Of a stretch of DNA of 64,000 bases, positions 55,101 to 64,000 are shown piece after piece. This DNA is from Sclerotiophoma versabilis (Eukaryota > Ascomycota > Dothideomycetes > Pleosporales > Didymellaceae). Location of the stretch: assembly GCA_012274445.1 (NCBI GenBank), contig JAAROD010000015.1, forward strand, positions 1,674,001 to 1,738,000, in the 5' to 3' direction. The translations under genes were made by a program, and so were the position numbers. Each line of letters starts with the position of its first letter. Within the stretch, counting starts at the first letter, position 1. The notes under the pieces were generated by a model. It saw only the letters and a program-made list of their open reading frames with translations. It was not told the DNA's origin and did no database searches.

Positions 55101-56170
55101 GTTGGCCAAGCCGTCGTTACTCGTAATTCATCAAGCTCCCCGCGGCCACTAGCCATTTTCTAACAAACTATGTCGTAGCAGGTTTGAGCTGCACCGCCAC
55201 AGCCGCACGTTCTCTGATGGAAAACCTTGAAATCCGGATCGAAATTAAATGCGAAGTTTGAATTTCAGGTCGCGTGTATGTGTGCGTCATCATCGGGTTT
55301 CATAACAGATTCGCTGGGGTGACCGCGCGTATGAGGAAGATCATAATGAGTCGCAGATGGTCCAATGTTGACGATAGAGATGGCAAGCAGGCCCGTCGAC
55401 CGAAAGCTCCGTGGCCTCCGTAAGCGAGCAATGAGGCGAAAAGATCTACCATCTATTACTGCCGAACGTCGATTGGCTGACAATGAGGCCTCTCCGAAAT
55501 AACGAATGTGGACTTTTCGTAAGGGCTGGAAGAACACGTGTACACCTGCAGAACCTCCAGAAAGCTAGCGACCGTTGCACAACGAATGCCCAAACGCTGT
55601 GTGACCGAATAGACGCCTGATGGGTTTCCCCAGGAAGAGCAATGCTGATTGGACGACGGGCACGATGACCGTGAGACGAGACTTAGGGAGACTTAGGCCT
55701 TGCCCTGCCTTGTTAGTGGCAATCTAAAGTGGAGTGAGAAGCAACACAGTAAGGGAATGGAATGTAAAAACAGTGACGGTAAAGGAGGCGTATATGTGGA
55801 AATAATGCTATCATCATTACTTGTAACCCACCAGGTAGGGTTCCAAAAGACTTACTAACACCGATATGATACAACTAAAGAAAAGAAAAGCTTGCCGGAG
55901 TGCCTTGAAGAGAACAATGCGAGTGTCTTGTCGTTCTAACGACTCTTCGTGACTTATCCACCTTCGTGCCAGCCGGAAGAGCGAATGCAGCAATATGATG
56001 AACTTGCCTAGCATATTGACATGCGTCGAACCTTGGTGAAGAAACCCAAATGTAAAGGCGCGCCACGGTTCAGCGAGCCATCGTTGACTGATCGATGCGC
56101 AGAAACCCCAAAACAGTGCAGTGCAGAACACTACAATTATGCAAGAAGCGAGGCATCAGCAAGCATAGAT
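52103..56170. other. 4-kb gene-poor stretch
   Basis: No gene supported. Frames of up to about 130 codons lack domain or splice context. An imperfect direct repeat occurs at 52892-52956. The last part (55817-56131, minus strand) is an open hydrophobic frame just beyond the stop of the YTH gene and is more likely its 3' UTR than a gene. Confidence 0.4.
52892..52956. repeat. imperfect 23-bp direct repeat, 42-bp period
   Basis: TGGGCCCAATATCCGATACT at 52892 recurs as TGGGCCGAGTATCCGGTAGT at 52934 with four differences. Non-coding. Confidence 0.65.
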
Positions 56171-58306
56171 TCAAAAGGGTCCCATATGAGGGATGACAGG
56201 CCCGCCAAGTTGGACGGGTGGCATCATTGGAACCCCAGTGCTCGATGGACCCAGACGATGAAACATTTGAATCAAACGTTCACCAACACTAGGTTCGAGC
56301 TCGGTGCCGTCCCTTGCGATTTTGACTTCCCTATTTGCGTTCCATGGGTTGCGGAGACCGCGAGTACGATAGAAGGGAAGACGGTTCGCAGACAGCCATT
56401 CAACCTTGAAGGGTTTGCCCCAGCTCTGCGCAACAACTGGTAAATCCCCATCGACATGGGTCTCGGCCTTGTCAATTGCCTCTTCTTCAGCCTCTGACTC
56501 GGACAATTCTGCTTCCCAGAAGATTGTGCCGCGGGCCGAGTCGTCGATAATTCTTCCTCTAGGTGCCCATTCCGTTGCCGGTGTAGGAATCGATTTGGGC
56601 ACATCTGGTGCGTCCATTATGTTCTCAGTCTTCGGAGCCGAGCCTATGAGCTCTGAACCGCCGTCTAAGATGGGTGATGTCATACGGGCGTAGCCAAAGT
56701 ATTCTCCAGACTTATTGGCCGAGAAGATCAAATAAACATTCTCCGCCGACTAAGTAGATGTTAGTCATGCTCTACGTGTAGCTTGGTTCGAGGCTGAACC
56801 TACCTGGAAGGCCTTGTTTAACACATCTTCATTATGGGATTGGGTGGCCCAGATACCGTTTCGTATACTGAGCTCAAGGTCTTGCAGGGTAAGGCTCTTA
56901 ACGATGAAGTATTTGTTAGCGGCGGTGGTTTTGACATTAGTCTCTTCGCCAGTCTGGTGTACTGGTGACTCTGAGGCTCTATCTTGCACGCCGTCCACAA
57001 CTTCGCCGTCCTGTTTGGGTGACGTTGGTGGGAACGGCTGTGTAGCAACCATAGCTGAAGGACCTGTGGGCACTCCCGATACTGGTGCTGAGCTACGTCG
57101 CAGTCGGCAGACGAGGCGTACTCCATTAAAGCGTGAGTCGTGGAATCTGTGCATGGCGGCAGTGCATGAGGCTTCAGTTCGATAGTTGACAAAAGCGCAG
57201 TTACTTTTGGATATCAAGAACAGGCTCTCGATTTCCTTTGTCGCTTCTCGAGAAAAGTGGTCTTTCAGTAATGCCACCGTCGTCCCAGGCGGAAGATTTC
57301 CCACCCAGAGGGCATGACCTGATTGCTTTGGTTTTCGAGGCGGTCCGCGGGGGATTGAGCTAGCTGAAGCAGAACGGGGCATTCCTGGGGATATTAGCTG
57401 CGTTGCAAAAGACGCAACGTTGAAGCACGTACCTGGTCCTTGGTAGAATGGCGCGCCAAACGCAGCAGCGTTCATAGTCGGATCTCCGTGCACCATTCGC
57501 GCACCTGTGAAGCTACCTTCATGAGGTGGAAGTTCCATATTTTGTCCAGAAATGCCAAGCGGAGCTGTCACTAAGCTGGCCCTTCTTCCAAACATCGTCT
57601 GACTTTGCACGCCTTGCGCTGCATATGCTGTAGGGTACTGTCCTTGAGTTCCATATGGCGCTGGATAATAAATGTACTGGGAGGGCTGCTGGTACGGCTG
57701 GTAGGGGTTTTGAATTGGAGTGACACCCTGGGCTCGAGACTGGTTTGGGTTGTACGTTGGATATACCCCGCTCTGTGTGCTTTGCGGTGATACGTAGCCG
57801 TGCTGATAGGGACTCGCACCATAACCTGAGCCGTAGGAAGGATGGACGGGCATACTGCTTGACGCGTGTACTGGCATTTGCAAGCTCTGTCCGAGCTGGT
57901 AGACAAGCGCCGATGTCGAAGCGCCAGACATCGAACGAGGAACCGTCTGCGAAACCTGGTGCTGCATATCGGAGCCGTAGTCGGGTAATGCGCCAGCCAT
58001 TGCACCCATCTTAAATGCGGGAGATCCATGCTGCGACGCATAGTAAGGTGTAGACTGTGCGGGTAAACGATGGTCAGGTCGGTGCTGTCCCTGGGAGATG
58101 GAGCTCAGCTGAGAGTAAAATGGCGCATTACTGTCTTGCGCCTTATAGGGTGTTGAGGATGGTAACGGGGCATGCTGGTCATCACGCGCCAGACCAGCTG
58201 CGGTGAATTCCATGGTATGAGACCGTGAATCGGGTGGTAAATCACCCATTTGTCCCTCGATAACAAGCGGAAGCGCAAACCACTGCTGTACCCAAACGAA
58301 AGACAT
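56171..58306 (-). CDS. YTH-domain m6A reader with RRM
   Basis: RNA-binding protein predicted to read N6-methyladenosine. Exons used: 58306-57433, 57384-56804 and 56749-56171, 677 residues. The N-terminal half is Gln/Tyr/Pro/Ser-rich and probably phase-separating. An RRM follows (HALWVGNLPPGTTVALLKDH, SNCAFVNYRTEASCTAAMHR). The YTH domain begins KYFIVKSLTLQDLELSIRNG and is split by the last intron before SAENVYLIFSANKSGEYFGY; the cage tryptophans appear as GIWATQ and TIFWEAELS, and PFKVEWLSANRLPF, NPWNANREVKIARDG complete the fold. The 48-nt intron at 57385-57432 has no stop and keeps frame, but GTACGT, CTAAT and CCCCAG mark it as an intron. The 5' end is uncertain: an acceptor-like TACAG just inside may mean another first exon. 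Confidence 0.88.
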
Positions 58307-61193
58307 GTCAGCACATGTTCCACGTGAACGACTGTTGAAAGATGACAAGACAACGTCAATTGAATGACGCCACGATGCACCACGTACCTTAATCTATATC
58401 AGAATACCCCAGTCAACTGGGCGTGGCTCGCCGGATGGGTTGACAACCGAGAGATTGAGGCTTCGCAATGCTCGCACCTGAGTATACCAATGAGGATACA
58501 AAGCAAGAGAGGATCTTGTGTAGAAAAGAAGCCTGGACCTAATAAAGCCGAACGTTACTGCGTTTGAGGGCCCACTCAAGAGAGTGCTCGCTTGGAGCGG
58601 AACGAGATGATGATCAAAATTGCACGGCCACTCATACAACAGAGCCGGGTCATTTAAGGCCTTACAAGGTCGTTAGCATAACGGCAGTCGCCGGAAGAAA
58701 GAGAGGCCTGACGAGTACGTGGAGACTGGCAATTAGAAGCTGGACTAAGCGAGGGGTTTCGGAGGAGTACTCACTGGCTTGACCTAGAAATAACGGGAAG
58801 GCCGCGCGAGGGTTTGCAGGTTCTCTGCCTCAATTGACCCCAATCCCAGTCAAGATCTGCAATCTGATTGGGCACAAGGCTGCAGATTGTGGCTTCTGGA
58901 ATGGCTTGTGTGATGACGGGATAGGGACCGATGTTCTGGAGGCGAAATGATCGACTCGATCCTGCAAAAGACAGGCAACTGGGTGCCACGAAAGGATTAC
59001 AAGGTGAAGCAGGTGTTGTGTAAGGAGATAGGCTAGAATGTGGCGAGTGAGTCCATTTCTAGGCTGCTAATGGGCCGGTGGCGCTCGCTGTGGACGTCTT
59101 GGTGATGAGCTTAGCGGACCCTCTTTACCCTGGCATTTGGGAGACGGGAGAGCTAAGAGTATGACCGCAGAGACGAAGCAAGTAGCAACAGAGCATTTCA
59201 GGCCATGACACAAAGGCCCTAGATTAGCCCTGAAATCCATCAAGTGCCGGCTGTGGGGAACTTGAGCGACAAGGGAGAACAAACGTGCTGTACAAAATTT
59301 GCAGCAAAGCTCCGGCCAAGTGTTTTGGGTTAGGCAAAGATGATGAAGTAATTCATGGGCAGACTACCCGCCCGAACGAGTCCAAACGCGACAGGGATTG
59401 CGGGCCAATGGGACAGGCTATCAAATGCCAGGAAACGTTCGGATACGAACGACAGGGGAGCAACCGTCGGCGCCGCGTGGCCGTATCAGATCAAACTGAC
59501 ATGGCCGAAGCGCCAGAAATGGTATTTGCCAGACAGAGAGGCGCAGGAGGGGCAGGCTGGCACCAAGCTCGTGTGTGGATGTCCCGGCTTGCCTGCAACA
59601 CCATGGAAGGCCCTGCAGCGGGTCTACACAGCAGGCTGACAGAAGTGTAATGGACTGCAGTATGCGTCTGAGACTAAACTTGCCGGCCAGCGCCACGGCT
59701 TGGAACGGCGCGCCAGACGGTACTTGTGCCTAGCGGACCAAACGCCGAACTGACAGAGAACGAGGTCGCACAAAACGGTTGCGAGAAAGACGTTCGGCAC
59801 CAGCCCTCGAATCACTACTCGGAGGCGGCTCGGCGGATGTCGAGAGCGACTGCGGTGCAGCCGTTGGTCTTGAGGATTGCAACGGAGTGGTATCCACCAA
59901 TAGATGTGCATCCTAGCTCTTTGCCACCCTCGGTGACACCGCGTTGGAGAGGCCCTTTGCAGGTTCCAGTCGGGATCGACATTAGCGCTGAGCACAGCCG
60001 CAAACTTGCAGTGTGAAGATCAGTGACAAGGAGGAGTAACTTTAGCAGCGGAACCCTTGGTCTACGGGCTATGCGGTATACACGGGTTTAGAACATTTAA
60101 TGCTTCAGTGCCGCGCGCCAGTGCTTCAAATCGCATAGTCTCACATGACCCTTCGTTGCGTTGTAGTGAGGTGAGGTATGGCAAATTGCATGCCTCAATT
60201 CCCATCTCACTGATGCGAAAATTGTAACATGGGGAAATGAGCTTGGACGTTGACGTAAGTGGCGCAAGGCTAGTTCTCAGGGTCGCCTTCAATGTGATTT
60301 GTGGCCTTGCTTTCAGATTATTTTGAGCCTGCGTAAGCGCAACACACTCCTGAACTGCCCGAGATAGTGAAAAAGCGCTGACTCCGCAGTCTCAAATAAC
60401 TCTGATTTGTCATGTTCCCACTGTTTCGATCTTGCAGCGGAGTTACCCTGCACAGTCTTGTGAGTCTTGCGTCAGCGCGTGAAAAGCGAACGCGAGCGGG
60501 ACAGATCATAACTGTGGCGAAAAATTGGAGTGTGGCTGTGATGAAGATCTTTGCTGCGACGGGGTTCGAGGTTCGAGGCCTTACGGCCATGGATGGGCAA
60601 ATGGCGTGCAAGAAGCGAATGGGCGTTGCCGTACCCCTGGCGATCGGACAATTGCTCTCCACACTCTTCAGAGTCTGGACTTGGACCCTGAGCAGACCAA
60701 CTTTAGAAATGAACCTACGCGAACGACTCTCCATCTTGTGACGACCGATTCGTATTGTTGTCCGACTGAAACTTTCGGGACGACCCCTGCTTGCAAGTGC
60801 CTCTACACGGTCGTTCGGCGCAAACGTGCAGAAGGAGCCCATGGGTCTTACCTTGGGTTTTAGTTGTGTTTTGGTCACGCGACATTTATCATTGTCGCGT
60901 TGAGACGGTGGCTTTCAAGACGTGCACTGACTAGTGTGTCCCGTTTGGAAAGCCCGCGTCACAACTCTCGTATGACTGCGCCCGCAGATAAACATTACAG
61001 CACAATGATGAGCGGATGGGCTTGATCATCCCTCAATGCGACCGTTGCACGCACCAGTTTGCCCTTTGGATGAATTTCAATGACCTCGTTCTGTCCTTCA
61101 TTGGCTATGTCGAAACCTGCAGATGTTACCTCGCTCGTGATCCATAAAAGGGCCGACTCTGCCAGCCGAATACATGGTATAATGCAATGAACC
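58307..61193. other. 2.9-kb gene-poor stretch
   Basis: No gene supported. It includes the YTH promoter on the left, possibly with an upstream exon, and the BEM46 3' UTR on the right. A 186-codon minus-strand frame (60318-60878) has no recognisable features. Confidence 0.4.
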
Positions 61194-62251
61194 CTATAGT
61201 GTGACGAACTTTTCCAAGAAGTCATCAATATACTGAAAGTACCCTGGCTCTGCCACTGTGTCGTTGTGAGTTCCATTAGGAAGCTCACGCCATACCTTTG
61301 GAGCTTTGCAGACCTTGAACAAGCGGACCATATGGGAGGCTCTGTTGCAACAGATCAGCAGTCAAGTTCACAGTTGTGCATACATGCAAAGTACAGAGCA
61401 TAGGAGACTTACGGAACGATCTCGTCTTTCAGGCCGCTCAAGAACAGGAACGGTATTGTGGTAATCGTTGGCAATGTCTCTTCGCTGGGCCATATTTGGT
61501 GACATAGTGGAGCAAGGAATCGAGCAGGAGGGAATGCACTGCGTAGTGTTGGTTGTCAAGACTTTCCCCTGATAGACATCAATTACTTACGATGGTATGA
61601 GTTTTCTGATCGAGGTGAACGTGTTTTCCAAGACCACACCAGCAATGTCGCCTTGTGTCTGGTTGCGTGAAGCCAGCCCGATAGCTACAGCACCTCCAAT
61701 GCTCTGTCCATAAATAACTATCCGCGTACCTCGAAGTTCTGATCGGCCACGAATGTAGTCCAGACCTGTCTGAGCATCGATCATGAGGCCCTTCTCATTG
61801 GGGTTGCCAGAGGACAAACCGTAACCACGATACTGAAGCATAAGAACATTACAATGAAGTTCGTTTGTAAGTATCTTAGCAATTGGAAGTCGATAGCCAA
61901 TGTTACCAGCGTTGCCGTGAAACATGAGAATAGTCACATTGCGAGCGTGTTGCTTGTTTGGCCGAATGTAGAAAGCGCTGAGGGATTCGCCGTCCGGCGT
62001 GGGAATAAACAATTCTTCACAGTCAGTGAGACCGAATTGAGAAGGGCGTGGAACAACAGTCCGCGCATCAGGTGGAAACGCTCTGGGGTAGATAAGCTCG
62101 CTGGTCACGTTAGCGAAGGGCTGTTGTCGTCATGTAATGAGACATACTTCTGCTTGAAGTATAGCAGTCCACTACAAAGCGCCGCGATTCCGGAAGAGGC
62201 AAGCAGTGGTATCCTTAAGTACGACATGAATGAATCCAGAGCGGAGCCCAT
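61194..62251 (-). CDS. BEM46/ABHD13-type alpha/beta hydrolase
   Basis: Membrane-anchored serine hydrolase of the fungal Bem46 family (endoplasmic reticulum/eisosome-associated, polarity-related in Neurospora); its substrate is not known. Exons 62251-62148, 62100-61591, 61538-61413 and 61341-61194 (introns 47, 52 and 71 nt), 295 residues, the family length. One N-terminal transmembrane helix (LLASSGIAALCSGLLYF), then the hydrolase fold: oxyanion-side motif LMFHGNAGNIGYRLP, LQYRGYGLSSGNPNEKG, and the catalytic triad S168 in YGQSIGGAV, D243 in SGLKDEIVP and H272 in PNGTHNDT. All three triad residues fall on separate exons (2, 3 and 4). Its start lies 421 bp from that of PRE3 in divergent orientation. 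Confidence 0.93.
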
Positions 62252-62672
62252 GTTGACCGACACAATCTGGGGGATCTGCTGGTAGTGTATACCGTGGTCG
62301 GTGAAATGGCGGAGAGTAGTCGCAGCCTTTCTGGTGGCTTGTGGGCAAAAAGCCAGTATGAGAACCGCCTGTTTTACTTCCCCATGAAATGATCCAGTGT
62401 TCAACAACAAGCTTTCACCCGCTGATGTCGATTTGCGCAGCCCACGATCGTAGGGGACGGTGTCGTTCTACGAGGTACGGCGGGCCAGTGGGGCCCACTT
62501 CGCAAGCGCGATGAAAGCGCCAAGCCCCAGGCTGTAGCTGCTGTTGCGCGTTTACCATCATCAAGTCCACGCCAACAACCTTACAGCTCCCTCATCGTCC
62601 ACCGCACCGTCGCAGGACTCCGTCTTCTCGCAACATCCATTCCATACCAGCAACCAGCTCAAGCCGCAATAA
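62252..62672. promoter_or_regulatory. shared promoter BEM46-like / PRE3
   Basis: 421-bp spacer between divergent ATGs, C-rich on the plus strand towards PRE3. No specific element (such as the PACE proteasome box) was identified with confidence. Confidence 0.45.
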
Positions 62673-63558
62673 TGATGTCCACTGGGATGCTGGGAGAGGG
62701 TAACTGGCTTTGCCTCATCACACAAGCTTGATACTCACATATTCTGCGTAGATGGCATTCACGTCGACATGAATCACCTTAAGAAGGGTGAAGTCAAGTA
62801 AGAATAATCGTTTGTAACTTTCCAAAGCGATGCTGACGAGCCACCACAGCCTGGGTACCTCCATGTCCGTCGATAACGCCCCCACCACCTCACCTATCTG
62901 ACAATACAAACAGTATGGCAATCAACTTCAAGGATGGTGTGATATTAGCAGCAGACAGCAGAACGACAACCGGCGCCTACATTGCGAACCGAGTCACTGA
63001 CAAGCTCACACAAGTTCACGACACCATCTGGTGTTGCAGATCTGGCTCGGCAGCGGACACACAGGCTGTCGCTGACATCGTACACTACCATCTCGGCATG
63101 TATGGCATCACCAACGACGAACCGCCGACAACACAGACTGCAGCAGCAATTTTCCAGGAGCTCTGCTACTCGAACAAAGACAGTCTCTCGTAAGTAATGC
63201 GGCGAGTTTGTGTCGGACATGACTGATACTGTTCAGGGCTGGCTTGATCATTGCTGGATGGGACAAGAAGCATGGTGGCCAGGTGTACTCTATCCCACTC
63301 GGAGGTTCTCTACACAAGCAAGCGTACGCGATCGGTGGTTCGGGATCTACATACATCTACGGATACTGTGACGCAAATTGGAGAGAACAGATGACAGAAG
63401 AGGAGGGCATCAAGTTCGTCAAGGGTGCGCTCTCTGAGGCCATCAAGTGGGACGGAAGCTCCGGTGGTGTGATCCGCATGGTAGTGCTTACAGCTGCTGG
63501 CGCACAGCGCCACCTGTACCTTCCAGACCAGAACTACGAAGGCCCAGGCAGGCAGTAG
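62673..63558 (+). CDS. PRE3: 20S proteasome beta1 subunit (Pre3, caspase-like)
   Basis: Catalytic subunit cutting after acidic residues in the 20S core. Exons: 62673-62797, 62850-62864 (15 nt), 62914-63189 and 63237-63558, 245 residues. Splicing gives GEVNLGTSIMAINFKDGV; autocatalysis between Gly and Thr exposes the nucleophile (T45 of the precursor), whose codon lies in the 15-nt exon. Further marks: LAADSRTTTGAYIANRVTDK, WCCRSGSAADTQAVADIV, the catalytic-lysine region after DSRTTTGAYIANR, and AIKWDGSSGGVIRMVVLTA. Reading the first exon straight keeps the frame and joins to GIHVDMNHLKKGEV, similar to yeast GIQVDINRLKKGEV; removing the intron-like GTAACT...GTAG inside it would break the frame. 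The propeptide would be longer than yeast's 19 residues, so the start may be later. Confidence 0.92.
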
Positions 63559-64000
63559 TCAGTCGGAGCTAGAGGCCAAAGATGGATTCAAGGCAAAAGA
63601 CATAGATCTCCAGCTCTGAGCGAGGCATGACCATTATGATGAAATGAAGCATTGTCCCAACCTGGTGACAGTTTACAGGACAAGGCCAGTTGGTGGGTGA
63701 TTGCAGTCTTCCATATGAAGAGGCAGTTGAGACATTGTTAATAGTGTGCGTGATAACGCAATAAGACTTGACAATTGCAGTTGTGACCTTGATGTGGAAT
63801 GAAAGCCAACCCCAGTCACATCCTCACCCAAGTAAACGTTCACGTGGGGCTCCTGCCATTTGAAGGCACAATTCTGACGGCATTCATTGTAACCGGTGTA
63901 GCCAGAGCAAATCGACAGTGGTCGCTTGGAAGTCTTGACGAAGCTTGGCCAACGCGCTCTCACCTCTCGTATCATCCAGGGTCTCGCGTAGTGCTTTTGG
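63559..64000. other. right-edge stretch
   Basis: PRE3 3' UTR followed by a minus-strand open frame (63673-63975, running towards the window edge) with some protein-like composition (SGYTGYNECRQNCAFKW). It could be the 3' exon of a gene whose start lies outside, but no family is recognised. Confidence 0.3.

Noticed and set aside
55817..56131. 104-codon hydrophobic open frame on the minus strand
   Set aside because: It begins 40 bp beyond the YTH stop without an ATG at its beginning and is best explained as 3' UTR read in frame by chance.
52103..56170. Possible transposon relic in the gene-poor stretch
   Set aside because: No reverse transcriptase, transposase, terminal repeats or target-site duplications could be seen.
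60318..60878. 186-codon open frame on the minus strand
   Set aside because: No domain, biased Arg/Ser composition and no splice partner; probably spurious.

Overview
The window is nuclear DNA of a filamentous ascomycete (Pezizomycotina). The evidence is protein-coding genes split by short introns (mostly 46-60 nt, GT...AG, CTGAC/CTAAT-type branch sites), a velvet regulator (VelB), a Zn2Cys6 transcription factor, and fungal forms of core eukaryotic genes. A dothideomycete is my guess from the look of the proteins; it is an inference. No rRNA, tRNA, CRISPR array or intact transposon was found.

Layout. 1-12.6 kb: a PAQR/haemolysin-III-type membrane receptor (-), a 739-residue fungal-specific proline-rich protein (+), the SSU-processome nuclease FCF1 (-), a CSI2-like single-pass cell-surface protein (+) and phosphomannomutase (-). 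12.6-20 kb: gene-poor DNA around an amino-acid permease (-), then a Ser/Pro-rich hypothetical protein (-). 21.5-27.4 kb: a divergent pair made of a LAC12-like lactose/sugar permease (-) and an intracellular LAC4/LacZ-type GH2 beta-galactosidase (+). 27.5-40 kb: a small SAP-domain ORF, an aldehyde dehydrogenase, a MARVEL-like membrane protein, a Zn2Cys6 regulator and an FAD monooxygenase, separated by long spacers; with the lactose pair this reads as an accessory catabolic neighbourhood. 40.2-52.1 kb: a dense housekeeping block with a METTL21-type methyltransferase, a Cys-containing conserved hypothetical, CSA/ERCC8, RRN10 (UAF subunit of RNA polymerase I), MND1 (meiotic recombination), HEL2/ZNF598 (ribosome quality control) and VelB. 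52.1-61.2 kb: about 7 kb of apparently non-coding DNA around an RRM+YTH m6A reader. 61.2-63.6 kb: BEM46-type alpha/beta hydrolase and the proteasome beta1 subunit PRE3.

The clearest functional module is the lactose locus: the permease imports beta-galactosides and the signal-peptide-less GH2 enzyme cleaves them in the cytosol, both transcribed outward from one 900-bp spacer that carries a TATA element, a CreA-type site and a perfect GTCGG-N6-CCGAC palindrome. The most striking gene-structure features are very small exons: 15 nt in PRE3 carrying the catalytic threonine, 19 nt in FCF1, and a 3-nt ATG-only exon in MND1. All gene models were built by hand from splice signals, reading frame and remembered family sequences; none was tested by alignment or RNA data.
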